Assembly: GCF_030027245.1 (NCBI RefSeq) | Contig: NZ_JASERT010000002.1 | Location: 124,001 to 188,000 of the forward strand | Source: Asticcacaulis sp. EMRT-3 | Lineage (GTDB): Bacteria; Pseudomonadota; Alphaproteobacteria; Caulobacterales; Caulobacteraceae | Direction: 5' to 3' | DNA: 64,000 nucleotides | Shown here: positions 35,418 to 44,197 of the stretch, piece after piece | How positions within the stretch are numbered: the first letter of the stretch is position 1 | Layout of the letters: every line of letters starts with the position of its first letter | The notes under the pieces: model-generated | Seen by the model: the letters and a program-made list of their open reading frames with translations, nothing else | Databases searched by the model: none | Told to the model about the DNA's origin: nothing | Translations under genes and position numbers: made by a program

Positions 35418-36830
35418 TCATAACCTGTAGGCCGCCTTGGCCAGATCATAGGCCAGCGCCCGGGCCAGTTCGTGCGCCTCGTCTTCGACAATCCGGTGTT
35501 CGCCGACAAGCTGGGCCAGCCAGACACAATCCATGCGCCGCGCCACATCATGACGGGCCGGAATCGACAGGAAGGCGCGCGTGTCGTCATTGAAACCGAC
35601 CGTATTATAAAAGCCCGCCGTCTCGGTCACCTGCTCGCGGAAGCGGCGCATCCCTTCGGGTGAGTCGTTAAACCACCAGGCCGGGCCGATCTTCAAAGCC
35701 GGATAGTGACCGGCCAGCGGGGCCAGTTCGCGGGCATAGGTGGTTTCATCGAGGGTAAACAGGATCAGCGACAGGCGCAGATCATGGCCGAAGCGGTCGA
35801 GCAGCGGTTTCAGCCCGTGGACAAATTCGCCGGGCAGCGGAATATCGGCCCCCATATTCATGCCGAAGCGCGCCAGCAGATGCGGATTATGGCTGCGGTA
35901 AACGCCGGGGTGAAGCTGCATCACCATACCGTCTTCAACCGACATGCGCGCCATTTCGGTCAGCATCTGGGCGCGGAACAGATCGGCCTCGGCGGGGGTG
36001 GCCGCACCGGTTCGCACCCGTGCATAGAGCGCCTCGCAATCAACTATTGACAGGTCGGCCGTGGTGGCGCGCAAATGGCCATGATCGGTTGAGGTGGCGC
36101 CCAGTGCGCGAAAGTCGGCGCGGCGCTTTTCATGGGCGCGCAGATAGCCCTGCCAGCTCGAAATATCCTCATTGGCCATCTGGCCGAAAAGGATGAGATT
36201 ACGGGCAAAACCGGCGGTTTCGGGGTCGGTGACGGCATCCGGGCGATAGGCGGTGATCACCCGGCCCGCCCAGCCCGATGTTTGCAGCTTTTTGTGGTGG
36301 CCGAGATCATCGAGCGGCCCTTCGGTCGTGGCGATCACCTCGATATTGAAGCGCTCAAAAAGCGCGCGCGGCAAAAAGGCCGGTTCACGCAGACTGGCGT
36401 CGATCCGGTCATAATAGAGATCAGCCGTTTCCGCGTCCAAGCGCACGTCGAGCCCAAAGACCTCGGCGAACACCCAGTCGAGCCACATGCGCGATGGCGT
36501 GCCGCGAAACAGGTGATAGTGGCGGGCAAAGATGCGCCAGACCTTGCGCGGATCGCGCTCGACCGGTATGCCGTCCAGTGTCGGTATCCCCAGCGCCTCC
36601 AGCGGCACGCCTTGAGAATAGAGCATCCGAAAGACATAGTGGTCGGGCTGGATCAGCAGGCTGGCCGGGTCGGCAAAGGGCGCATTATCGGCAAACCACT
36701 GCGGATCGGTGTGGCCGTGCGGTGAGATGATCGGCAGGGCCTTCACGCCGTCATAGAGACGGCGCGCCACGGCGCGCTGGCCGGGTTCAGCAGGCAACAG
36801 CCGATCAGGGTGCAGGACGAGGGGTTTCAC
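35418..36830 (-). CDS. uxaC: Glucuronate isomerase
   Basis: A 470-residue UxaC that converts D-glucuronate to D-fructuronate (or galacturonate to tagaturonate) in the cytoplasm. Visible family segments: ALPIISPHGHTDPQWF (metal-type HxH), the DHYVFRMLYSQGV helix, VIATTEGPLDDLGHHKKL, VMQLHPGVYRSHNP and WWFNDSPEGMRRFREQVTE. The length equals E. coli UxaC (470). Its start overlaps the transporter stop by four bases, so uptake and isomerisation are coupled. The next pathway enzyme, fructuronate reductase, is missing from the window. Confidence 0.96.
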   Translation of the reverse strand: MKPLVLHPDRLLPAEPGQRAVARRLYDGVKALPIISPHGHTDPQWFADNAPFADPASLLIQPDHYVFRMLYSQGVPLEALGIPTLDGIPVERDPRKVWRIFARHYHLFRGTPSRMWLDWVFAEVFGLDVRLDAETADLYYDRIDASLREPAFLPRALFERFNIEVIATTEGPLDDLGHHKKLQTSGWAGRVITAYRPDAVTDPETAGFARNLILFGQMANEDISSWQGYLRAHEKRRADFRALGATSTDHGHLRATTADLSIVDCEALYARVRTGAATPAEADLFRAQMLTEMARMSVEDGMVMQLHPGVYRSHNPHLLARFGMNMGADIPLPGEFVHGLKPLLDRFGHDLRLSLILFTLDETTYARELAPLAGHYPALKIGPAWWFNDSPEGMRRFREQVTETAGFYNTVGFNDDTRAFLSIPARHDVARRMDCVWLAQLVGEHRIVEDEAHELARALAYDLAKAAYRL

Positions 36831-38146
36831 GCGGCGACACTTTCTACATCATCAATTTTGGCCTTGCCCCAGCGCGGGCAGATCAGATGCACCACCAGCA
36901 GGGCCACAAAATAGGCGCAGGCCGACACCATGAAGATCGGCGCGTAATCGCCATGCGTGGTTTGCAGGATGATACCGGCGAACTTGGCCATCAACATGCC
37001 GCCCGCCGCGCCGGCCAGTCCGCCCAGACCCGCCACCGTGCCCGAAGCGCGGTGTGGAAACAGATCGCCCGGCACAGTAAACAGGTTGGTCGAAAAGCCC
37101 TGATGCCCGGCGCAGGCCAGGCCAATCAGCACCACGGCCATCCATTCCTGCGGCACGAAACCGGCGAAGGCCACGGGCAGGACGACGGCGGCCATGATCG
37201 CCATGCCGGTCTTGCGGGCGCGGTTGGTCGACCAGCCCGCCTTGAGGAAGCGTCCCGAAATCCAGCCGCCGAAGATCGAGCCTAAATCGGCCAGCACATA
37301 GATGGCCACCAGAGGCGCGCCGAAGCCCATATCCTTGACGCCGAACTGTTTGGCGAAAAAGGCGGGCAGCCAGAACAGAAACGTCCACCACACCGGATCG
37401 ATCAAAAAGCGTCCGGCCATATAGGCCCAGGCCTGCGGCGTGGCCAGGATGCGGCGATAGGGCACGGGGCGCTTATCGACAACCTGCGGCTCGGATTCGA
37501 TCCAGGCGATTTCGGCAGGCGTGGTCAGCTTATGCTGGCGCGGTTTTTGATAAAACAGCAGCCAGATGGCCAGCCACAGGAACGACAGGAGGCCGGTGAC
37601 GATAAAGGCCGAGCGCCAGCCGAAGGCCAGCATCAGGAAGGGCACCAGAAGCGGCGTCACCACGGCCCCGACATTGGCCCCGGCATTGAGGATGCCGATG
37701 GCCAGGCCGCGCTCGCTTTGCGGGAACCAGTTATTGACCGCCACCAGCGCCGCCGGATAGGTGGCCGCTTCGCCGAGTGCCAGCGGCAGGCGCGCCCAGA
37801 TCATGCCGGTCGTGGTGGTGACCGCCGCCTGCAACATATGGCCGATGGTCCACATCGTAATGGCCAGGGCATAGCCGAACTTCGCGCCGATCCTGTCGAT
37901 CACCCGTCCGGCGATCAGAAAGCCGATGCCGTAAACGAGCTGAAAATAGAGCGCCATATCGGCATAGCCGGTTTCCGACCAGTGATATTCCGCCGCCAGA
38001 TGGGGCTTCAGCACCGAGATGACCAGCCGGTCGATATAGGACAGCACGACGGCGAGGAACAGGATGAAGCAGATGATCCAGCGGATATGGCCGGAGGGCT
38101 TTATGGGGGGTGGCGCAATACCGGCCGCCGCATTGGAGACTTCCAT
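36827..38146 (-). CDS. MFS hexuronate transporter (ExuT-like)
   Basis: A 439-residue major-facilitator protein with 12 predicted helices. It belongs to the anion:cation symporter branch: helix 1 ICFILFLAVVLSYIDRLVIS, the loop GRVIDRIGAKFGYALAIT after helix 2, and RLPLALGEAATYPAALVAVN at helix 4-5. Relatives include ExuT and GudP. With uxaC overlapping downstream, uptake of D-glucuronate or aldobiouronate is the natural inference. The N-terminus is cytoplasmic, with no cleaved signal. Transcription probably starts in the 316-base gap to its right. Confidence 0.88.
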   Translation of the reverse strand: MEVSNAAAGIAPPPIKPSGHIRWIICFILFLAVVLSYIDRLVISVLKPHLAAEYHWSETGYADMALYFQLVYGIGFLIAGRVIDRIGAKFGYALAITMWTIGHMLQAAVTTTTGMIWARLPLALGEAATYPAALVAVNNWFPQSERGLAIGILNAGANVGAVVTPLLVPFLMLAFGWRSAFIVTGLLSFLWLAIWLLFYQKPRQHKLTTPAEIAWIESEPQVVDKRPVPYRRILATPQAWAYMAGRFLIDPVWWTFLFWLPAFFAKQFGVKDMGFGAPLVAIYVLADLGSIFGGWISGRFLKAGWSTNRARKTGMAIMAAVVLPVAFAGFVPQEWMAVVLIGLACAGHQGFSTNLFTVPGDLFPHRASGTVAGLGGLAGAAGGMLMAKFAGIILQTTHGDYAPIFMVSACAYFVALLVVHLICPRWGKAKIDDVESVAA

Positions 38147-38258
38147 GACGTTTCCTTATAACCCGGTGTGACGAGGCCCGTTGACCGGGCTCTGCGAGGG
38201 AAAAAGACTTTGCGGCCTTTTATATGCGGGACGATTTGCGTTGGCTCTGCATCATCTT

Positions 38259-38402
38259 CCCTTCTCCCCATGACAATGGGGAGAAGGTGGCCTGAGAGCA
38301 ATGAAGGCCGGATGAGGGGCTCTTTATCCACTCAGAAGCCCCTCACCCGGTCGCCTTCGCTTTGCTTGGCTCCCGTCCTCTCCCCTCATGAGGGGAGAGG
38401 GG
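38259..38402. repeat. Double-hairpin intergenic repeat, copy 6
   Basis: Forward copy: hairpin CTCCCCATGACAATGGGGAG, core GGTGGCCTGAGAGCAATG, GGCCGGATGAGGGG and CCTCACCCGGTCGCC, hairpin CTCCCCTCATGAGGGGAG. It occupies most of the 316-base space between manD and the transporter gene. The rest of that gap (38147-38258) holds no recognisable gene. Confidence 0.9.
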
Positions 38403-38462
38403 AAAATTTTGCACTACCTCAATCGTCCTTCATGATTGCCTTTATACACAGATTGGAGCGCG

Positions 38463-39728
38463 CTACCAGTTGAACAATGTCCCGTCCTTCAGGCGGTTCA
38501 CCGGCAGATAGGCGCGGCTATACGGATATTTCGCCGCCTTGGCCTCATCAATGTCCACCCCAAGCCCCGGCGTTTCGGGCGCATAGAGCAGGCCATTGTC
38601 GAAACGGTAGCCGTGCGGGAAGACCTCGTCGGTCGCCTCGGTGTGGCGCATATATTCCTGAATGCCGAAATTGGGGATCGAGCGGCCAAAATGCAGGGCC
38701 GCCGCCATCGTGACCGGCGACAGGTCGGTGGCGCCATGACAGCCGGTGCGCACACCAAACACCTCGGCAAAGGCGGCGATGCGCTTCAGATGCGTCAGGC
38801 CACCGGCATGGACGACCGTGGCGCGGATATAGTCGATCAACTGGTTCTGGATCAGATCCTTGCAGTCCCACAGGCTGGAGAAGATTTCGCCGACGGCCAG
38901 AGGCGTGGTGGTGTGCTGGCGGATCAGGCGGAAATTTTCCTGATTTTCGGCCACGACCGCATCCTCCAGCCAGAACGGACGATAGGGCTCCAGATCGCGG
39001 CCCAGCCGTCCTGCCTCGATGGGTGTCAGGCGGTGATGGACATCGTGCAGCAGGTGCGGCTCATCGCCCAAGGCCTCGCGCGCGGCGCTAAACAGCTTGG
39101 GCACGACGCGCATATAGGCCTCGGTGTCCCACAGGTTTTCGGTGGGCAGGTCGGCATCGGCGGGCTCGTAGAACATCTTGTCCTTCGACACGCCATAGGT
39201 TGAGCTGAGGCCCGGCACGCCGCATTGCAGACGGATCGCCTTATAACCCTGCTCTTTATAGGATTGCGCCACCTCGACCGTTTCCTCGATCGACACACCA
39301 TTGGCATGACCATAGACCATCATGGCTTCGCGGCAGGCCCCGCCCATGAGCTGATAGACGGGCAGACCGGCGATCTTGCCCTTGATGTCCCAAAGCGCCA
39401 TGTCAACGGCGGCGATGGCCGTCATGGTGACCGGGCCGCGCCGCCAGTAGGCGCCACGATAGAGAAACTGCCAGACATCCTCGATCTGATGGGCGTCGCG
39501 GCCGATCAGGCAGGGAATGACGTGCTCTTCGAGATAGGCGGCCACGGCCAGTTCGCGGCCATTCAGCGTAGCGTCGCCGATACCATAGACGCCCTGATCG
39601 GTTTCGATCTTCAGCGTGACGAAATTACGCCCCGGACAGGTGATGATGACGCGCGCCGAGATGATTTTGGCGCGCGCCTGGCCAGACATATCCGGCGTAG
39701 TGGAGGCAGCGGGAATCTGATGCAACAT
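38463..39728 (-). CDS. manD: D-mannonate dehydratase (ManD, enolase superfamily)
   Basis: A 421-residue enolase-superfamily enzyme that follows characterised ManD proteins: [73 protein letters not shown], metal-binding [11 protein letters not shown] and [19 protein letters not shown], and a C-terminal GTLFNW. It dehydrates D-mannonate to 2-keto-3-deoxygluconate. It replaces the unrelated UxuA in the glucuronate pathway here. About 16 residues precede the usual N-terminus; an internal ATG at 39692 is an alternative start. It is divergent from the TonB receptor, with GntR-type operators between. Confidence 0.93.
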   Translation of the reverse strand: MLHQIPAASTTPDMSGQARAKIISARVIITCPGRNFVTLKIETDQGVYGIGDATLNGRELAVAAYLEEHVIPCLIGRDAHQIEDVWQFLYRGAYWRRGPVTMTAIAAVDMALWDIKGKIAGLPVYQLMGGACREAMMVYGHANGVSIEETVEVAQSYKEQGYKAIRLQCGVPGLSSTYGVSKDKMFYEPADADLPTENLWDTEAYMRVVPKLFSAAREALGDEPHLLHDVHHRLTPIEAGRLGRDLEPYRPFWLEDAVVAENQENFRLIRQHTTTPLAVGEIFSSLWDCKDLIQNQLIDYIRATVVHAGGLTHLKRIAAFAEVFGVRTGCHGATDLSPVTMAAALHFGRSIPNFGIQEYMRHTEATDEVFPHGYRFDNGLLYAPETPGLGVDIDEAKAAKYPYSRAYLPVNRLKDGTLFNW

Positions 39729-39788
39729 GGGAGAGAAATCCTGAAACCGGCATAATAGCGATTATGGGCCGGCATTTATTATAGGCAT

Positions 39789-39803
39789 ATTGGTAAGACC
39801 ATT
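39789..39803. promoter_or_regulatory. FadR/GntR-type operator ATTGGTAAGACCATT
   Basis: The dyad TGGT-AAG-ACCA matches the operator type of FadR-subfamily GntR regulators such as PdhR. It lies 61 bases upstream of the manD start. The likely regulator is the GntR protein encoded at 44.2 kb. Confidence 0.65.
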
Positions 39804-39831
39804 GCCCCAAATCTTGCCAATCCGCAAGCCC

Positions 39832-39866
39832 TGACATGACATGACATGACATGACATGACATGACA
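39832..39866. repeat. Pentanucleotide tandem repeat (TGACA)7
   Basis: Seven perfect consecutive TGACA units lie between the manD-side and receptor-side operators. Such a tract can gain or lose units by slippage and change promoter spacing; that consequence is only inferred. Confidence 0.95.
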
Positions 39867-40063
39867 GAAAATAGACGCCTTGCCTCAAATCAAGCCAGTA
39901 TCGTTCGCTCCACAGCCTGAAATCAGGGCAGGCTTCATCTATAAATAAGCCATTTTAGCGAATTCGTCCGCCAGTCCCGGCCTGACCCTTATGACGGCCG
40001 AAATTTGATCTCAAGGCTGAAACCGTGACATATTTGCTGTGTTTCGTCACAGATGTGAAATTT

Positions 40064-40080
40064 ATAGGTAAGACCAAATT
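40064..40080. promoter_or_regulatory. FadR/GntR-type operator near TonB receptor, site 1
   Basis: ATAGGTAAGACCAAATT shares GGTAAGACCA with the manD-side site. It stands about 140 bases before the receptor start and 32 bases (centre to centre) from site 2, so two dimers could bind about three helical turns apart. Confidence 0.6.
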
Positions 40081-40095
40081 GACAAGCATTATTCT

Positions 40096-40110
40096 TGTGG
40101 TTAGACCGTG
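40096..40110. promoter_or_regulatory. FadR/GntR-type operator near TonB receptor, site 2
   Basis: TGTGGTTAGACCGTG preserves the GGT-N3-ACC core but has weaker flanks than site 1. Listed because of its regular spacing from site 1 and its position before the receptor gene. Confidence 0.45.
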
Positions 40111-40218
40111 ACGCACTGTGAGCGGTAACACGCCACGAAGGCACGACGCCTCTACAATCAACAAGCCTGCCCGTTCAAAGGGCGCGCCGGTCTTCAGGCC
40201 GGGTACAGGAGAAGCACT

Positions 40219-43200
40219 ATGAAAAACAGGGAAGAGCGCTCGCGCGCCATCAGTTCACGGACTTTAAAATCGGCTCTGCTGGGCGCCACCATGCTGGCCG
40301 CCGGTTTCGCCGTGCAGGCCTATGCCCAGGACGCCGCCGCCCCGGCAACGACTCCTGCTCCCGCCCCGGCAGCCACGCCCGCCGCCGCCTCCGACGATGC
40401 CACCGTCGTGGTCGTCACCGGCTATCGCGGCTCGCTGCAAAGCGCCACGCTTGCCAAGAAGCGCGCCGTCGGCTTTCAGGATTCGATCTTCGCCGAAGAC
40501 ATCGGCAAGTTCCCCGACACCAATATTGCTGAATCGTTCAACCGCATCCCCGGCGTGATCATCTCGCGCGACATCAATGGCGACGGCGTCAATGTGTCGA
40601 TCCGCGGTCTGGGCACCAGCTTCACCCGCGTCCTGCTCAATGGCGCACCCGTCGCCGTGGCCTCGACCGGCTCGACCGATTCCCAAAGCACCAACCGCGA
40701 AGTCGATCTCGACCTGTTCCCGACCGAGCTGTTCACCCAGTTGACGGTGGACAAGAGCCCGCAGGCCAGCGAAGTCGAAGGCGGGGCGGCCGGTGTGGTC
40801 AATATGCGCCAGGCGCGTCCGTTCGACCACAAGGGCCCGCAACTGAGCTGGTCGGTGGCCGGCACCGACAGCTCCAATGCCGACAAGTGGGGCAACAAGG
40901 CCTCGCTGCTGGCCAGCGATACCTTCGGCAACTGGGGTATTCTGGGCGGCATCGCCATCACCAATCAGGAAGTGGCCAATAAGGGCTTTGAAACCATCGG
41001 CTGGACCAATGCCAATCTGAGCGCGGCCCAGGACAGTGAAGCCAACCGCAATTCAACCGGCGGCGGCAACTGGACCATCCCCGCCACGGTGCCGGCCAAT
41101 GCCGGTAATGGCCTGACCACCGGTGCGCCGCTCAATGAAGCCGCCCTGCTGGCACTCAATCCCGGCCTGACCATCACCCAGATCGACAATGCCATCATCC
41201 CGCGCCTCGGCCGTCCGATGACCGAAACCGGCACACGCGACCGGATCAGCGGCATTTTCGGCCTCGAATGGCGTCCGAGCGACGACTTCCACGCCTATCT
41301 CGACACCATGTACGCGCACAAAGAAAACAAGATGCAGCGCCAGGACATGAACTGGGTGGGCCGCAACGGCGCGATGATCCCGATCAATATGAAGGTGGAC
41401 GGCGACTGCTCCGACGGCTGCACGGTGACCAGCGGCACCTTCGCCAATTCGCAGTTCTTCCTCGAATACCGCCCCTATACCGAGACGACCAACTTCTACA
41501 GCGTCAATCCGGGCTTTGACTGGAAGATCAACGACACGCTCGATTTCTCGGCCAGCGCCAACTATACGCGCTCGACCTTCCATCGTGAATCGCCGTCCTT
41601 CGTGGTCATCACCCCGGCCTCTTCGGGCCTGACGGTCAGCTACACCAATAATGGCGACGTGCCGACCATCGATTCGAATGTCGATCTCAATGATCCGTCG
41701 AGCTTTGGCTGGAACGGCGGCCGCGTCAATATTCAGGACGAAAAGCGCGTCACCATGACGAAAGGCGTGCGCGGCGACCTGAAATGGGGCACCTCGGCCT
41801 TCAACCTGCAATTCGGTGCCGCCTATGACGACACCTCGCGCTCGATCACGGCCTTTGACAACAGCCAGGCCTGGCAAAACGCGGTGTGCGGCGACAATCC
41901 CAATGTCACCCTGCCCAGCCCGAACAGCCAGCCGCCCTGTCAGGGTCTCGACACGGCCACGCCGGGCGCCGGTTACCCGACCTATCCCGGCCTCGGCACC
42001 GGCTATTCGACCGGCAATACAACGCCGCTGGCCTATCAGGGCTCGCTGATCCCGCAATCGTCCCTGGCCAATTACCTGTCGCCCGGCGCGGCTGGCTTTG
42101 TGACGGTTGACTGGAATAAGTTCGCCACCGATTCGCAATATGCGCAGTTCCATAACTCCGCGCCCCTGGCGACCTCGTCCAATACCGGCGCATCGGGCGG
42201 CTTCGTCGAAGAAAAGGTTTCGGCTGTCTATATCCAGTTCAATGGCGACCGCGACATCTTCGGCGGCCATCGCCTGCGCTATAATGGCGGCGTGCGCCTG
42301 CTCTCCACCGACCAGACGATCGGCGGCTATGTCTCCCTGCCCGATCCGCGCAATACGGCCACGCCGGTGCCGGCCGATGGCGCCAAATATCCGAATATCG
42401 TCAACTTCGTCGAGACGAAATCGACCTACAAGGATTACCTGCCGTCGTTCAGCGCCGTGTTTAACGCCACTGAAAACCTGTTGATCCGCGCCTCGACCTC
42501 GGTCAGCATGACGCGCGCCAACCCCAACACCATGCTGCCGGGCCTCAACTTCTCGACCCCGTCGGCGGACGTCGGTTCGGTCGGCAATCCGAACCTGAAG
42601 CCCTACATCTCCAAGAATATCGATCTGGGCGTCGAATACTATACCGGCAAGGAAGGCTATCTGTCGGCCACCTATTTCACCAAGTCGATCAATGGCTTCA
42701 CCGCCAATGGCAATACGACCGTGCCGTTTGGGGCGCTGGCCCAGTACGGCGTCACCTATGCCGGCCTGACGCCCACCCAGCAGGCAGCCATCGATTCGCG
42801 CGGCGGCCCCGACAATGCCACGGTCGTCCTGACCCAGCAGGTCAATGCCTCCGGCCTGCTGCACATTCGCGGCCTCGAACTGAACTGGGTGCAGCCGCTC
42901 GGCCGCTTCTGGTCGCCGCTGGAAGGCTTCGGCTACAGCCTGAACGCCACCTATATCCACCAGCGCGGTTCGGGTGCAGCGCCCGCCATCGCCATCGGTG
43001 TGCCGAAAATGACCTATAACGGCACCCTGTATTATGAGCGTTATGGTTTCAGCTTCCACCTGTCCGACAACTATAATGGCAAGTCGGTCGCTTCGGGCAC
43101 CAACCAGAACGGCATCACCGAAGGCGCCAACTATAATGACAGCCGCAGCCAGATCGACCTGTCGTCGAGCTATGATCTGAGCCACCTCGTTTCCTGGGGC

Positions 43201-43338
43201 AAGGATCTGGAGGTCACGTTCGACGTCACCAACCTGACCGACACCAAGCTGCGCAGCTACTTCCAGTTCGAGAACGCCACCTTCACCGAATATGATCCGG
43301 GTTCCACGGTCATGATCGGTCTGCGCGGCAAGTTCTAG
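40219..43338 (+). CDS. TonB-dependent receptor for (glucurono)xylan oligosaccharides, inferred
   Basis: A 1039-residue outer-membrane receptor of the proteobacterial glycan type. Signal peptide to about residue 37 (QAYAQD), an Ala/Pro linker, TonB-box-like TVVVVTGYRGS, plug with VGFQDSIFAEDIGKFPDTNI and SFNRIPGVIISRDINGDG, then a long barrel ending VMIGLRGKF. The DIGKFPDxNxAE motif marks Caulobacter/Xanthomonas oligosaccharide receptors. It is divergent from manD and flanked by GntR operators, so uptake of glucuronate-bearing oligosaccharides is inferred. A strong terminator follows. The antisense frame is open over a long stretch but is a GC-rich shadow. Confidence 0.92.
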   Translation: MKNREERSRAISSRTLKSALLGATMLAAGFAVQAYAQDAAAPATTPAPAPAATPAAASDDATVVVVTGYRGSLQSATLAKKRAVGFQDSIFAEDIGKFPDTNIAESFNRIPGVIISRDINGDGVNVSIRGLGTSFTRVLLNGAPVAVASTGSTDSQSTNREVDLDLFPTELFTQLTVDKSPQASEVEGGAAGVVNMRQARPFDHKGPQLSWSVAGTDSSNADKWGNKASLLASDTFGNWGILGGIAITNQEVANKGFETIGWTNANLSAAQDSEANRNSTGGGNWTIPATVPANAGNGLTTGAPLNEAALLALNPGLTITQIDNAIIPRLGRPMTETGTRDRISGIFGLEWRPSDDFHAYLDTMYAHKENKMQRQDMNWVGRNGAMIPINMKVDGDCSDGCTVTSGTFANSQFFLEYRPYTETTNFYSVNPGFDWKINDTLDFSASANYTRSTFHRESPSFVVITPASSGLTVSYTNNGDVPTIDSNVDLNDPSSFGWNGGRVNIQDEKRVTMTKGVRGDLKWGTSAFNLQFGAAYDDTSRSITAFDNSQAWQNAVCGDNPNVTLPSPNSQPPCQGLDTATPGAGYPTYPGLGTGYSTGNTTPLAYQGSLIPQSSLANYLSPGAAGFVTVDWNKFATDSQYAQFHNSAPLATSSNTGASGGFVEEKVSAVYIQFNGDRDIFGGHRLRYNGGVRLLSTDQTIGGYVSLPDPRNTATPVPADGAKYPNIVNFVETKSTYKDYLPSFSAVFNATENLLIRASTSVSMTRANPNTMLPGLNFSTPSADVGSVGNPNLKPYISKNIDLGVEYYTGKEGYLSATYFTKSINGFTANGNTTVPFGALAQYGVTYAGLTPTQQAAIDSRGGPDNATVVLTQQVNASGLLHIRGLELNWVQPLGRFWSPLEGFGYSLNATYIHQRGSGAAPAIAIGVPKMTYNGTLYYERYGFSFHLSDNYNGKSVASGTNQNGITEGANYNDSRSQIDLSSSYDLSHLVSWGKDLEVTFDVTNLTDTKLRSYFQFENATFTEYDPGSTVMIGLRGKF

Positions 43339-43408
43339 AGCGCGTCCCCTCGCCCGGCCGGGGCACGTCATGGCCGGGCATCTGTACTTTCCTCCCGACT
43401 TCAACTTG

Positions 43409-43437
43409 GCGGCTGCCTCTCCGGCAGCCGCTTTTTT
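43409..43437 (+). terminator. Rho-independent terminator after TonB receptor
   Basis: Perfect 9-bp stem GCGGCTGCC / GGCAGCCGC with a five-base loop and a run of six T, about 70 bases after the receptor stop. The rest of the gap up to 43596 shows nothing recognisable. Confidence 0.93.
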
Positions 43438-43596
43438 ACGCCTGTGCTGCGCCAGGATGACAGGCGGCACACCCTGCTCCCTGTCGAGCGAAGTGAAGAT
43501 GCGCAAGTTGGTATTAAGGATAAGCCCTCACAATTTGAAAAGTATTATAATCTATACTTACCCTATGAACTTGCACCACTGTTCGCGGTTAAGCGT

Positions 43597-44124
43597 ATGA
43601 ATATCCTTTTTCTATGCACCTATAATGCGGGCCGCTCCCTCATCGCCGAAGCCATTCTGAACAGATTTGACGGCGAACAGGTTCGCGGCTTTTCCGCCGG
43701 TGAGGTGCCAAAGGCGGCGATCCCGCCGATGGTGCAGACCTTTCTGACCGAGCAGGGTTATAGTCTCGATGGCTTGCGTCCGAAGCACTGGCGGGAGTTC
43801 CTTGCCGCCGATGCGCCGCGCATCGATCTGGCGATTACCCTGTGTAATAATGCCGAAGGTGAGATGTGCATGTCCGCGCTTGGCCATGCGCCGGTGGCAC
43901 ACTGGGACACGCCCGACCCCAATCTGGCCCAGACGCCCCTTCAGTGGAGGGCCGCCCTTGACGGTGTTCACGCCACACTTACCCGCAATATCACCGAACT
44001 TCTGACCCTGCCTGAAGATTATAAGGGTACGAGGCTGACTCAGGCCGTGAACCGCATCGGCTGGAGCAGCGGATGGACCGGCGATGAGCTTGTCGATGGC
44101 CACCCTTTACGCTCCGTATCCTGA
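43597..44124 (+). CDS. Low-molecular-weight phosphatase / arsenate-reductase (ArsC) family protein
   Basis: A 175-residue protein with the P-loop of LMW tyrosine phosphatases and thioredoxin-type arsenate reductases: FLCTYNAGRS (C-X5-R-S). The general-acid Asp is in HWDTPDP. CNNAEGEMC and the C-terminal helix (ALDGVHATLTRNITELL) are also ArsC-like. Its start is set at ATG 43597, since the P-loop must be near the N-terminus. No other arsenic gene is present, so reduction of arsenate versus a phosphatase role stays open. It has its own low-GC leader after the receptor terminator and is followed by the GntR gene. Confidence 0.85.
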   Translation: MNILFLCTYNAGRSLIAEAILNRFDGEQVRGFSAGEVPKAAIPPMVQTFLTEQGYSLDGLRPKHWREFLAADAPRIDLAITLCNNAEGEMCMSALGHAPVAHWDTPDPNLAQTPLQWRAALDGVHATLTRNITELLTLPEDYKGTRLTQAVNRIGWSSGWTGDELVDGHPLRSVS

Positions 44125-44160
44125 ACGGTTAACAGACAGGTTGAAAAGTTTGCTGATAAA

Positions 44161-44169
44161 GGTCATACC
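44161..44169. promoter_or_regulatory. GGTCATACC half-matching GntR site before gntR
   Basis: The GGT-N3-ACC core lies 29 bases upstream of the GntR start codon, within AAAGGTCATACCCTTG. This suggests autoregulation by the same protein that binds the manD/receptor sites. Single site, so moderate support. Confidence 0.4.
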
Positions 44170-44197
44170 CTTGGGCGAACAACCTTTATGACCGAAG

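Larger units (their letters stand above)
39729..40218. promoter_or_regulatory. Divergent regulatory region between manD and TonB receptor
   Basis: The 490 bases contain no gene. They hold one GntR-type site near manD, a TGACA pentanucleotide tract (39832-39866), and two further GGT-N3-ACC sites near the receptor. AT-rich segments at 39870-39960 and 40020-40095 probably contain promoters, but -35/-10 elements cannot be assigned with certainty. Confidence 0.6.

Noticed and set aside
39832..39866. TGACA tract as a CRISPR or iteron origin
   Set aside because: Contiguous 5-base units without spacers; no replication gene is near. Treated as a microsatellite.
41053..43506. Very long open frame (817 codons) on the minus strand opposite the TonB receptor
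   Set aside because: It lies antisense to a clear receptor gene with signal peptide, plug and barrel. The translation is rich in Arg/Gly/Ala/Val with no recognisable domain, as expected for the shadow frame of a GC-rich gene.
43597..44124. Evidence for an arsenic-resistance operon around the ArsC-like gene
   Set aside because: No arsenite pump, ArsR or ArsH-like gene is nearby, so only the family assignment is kept.
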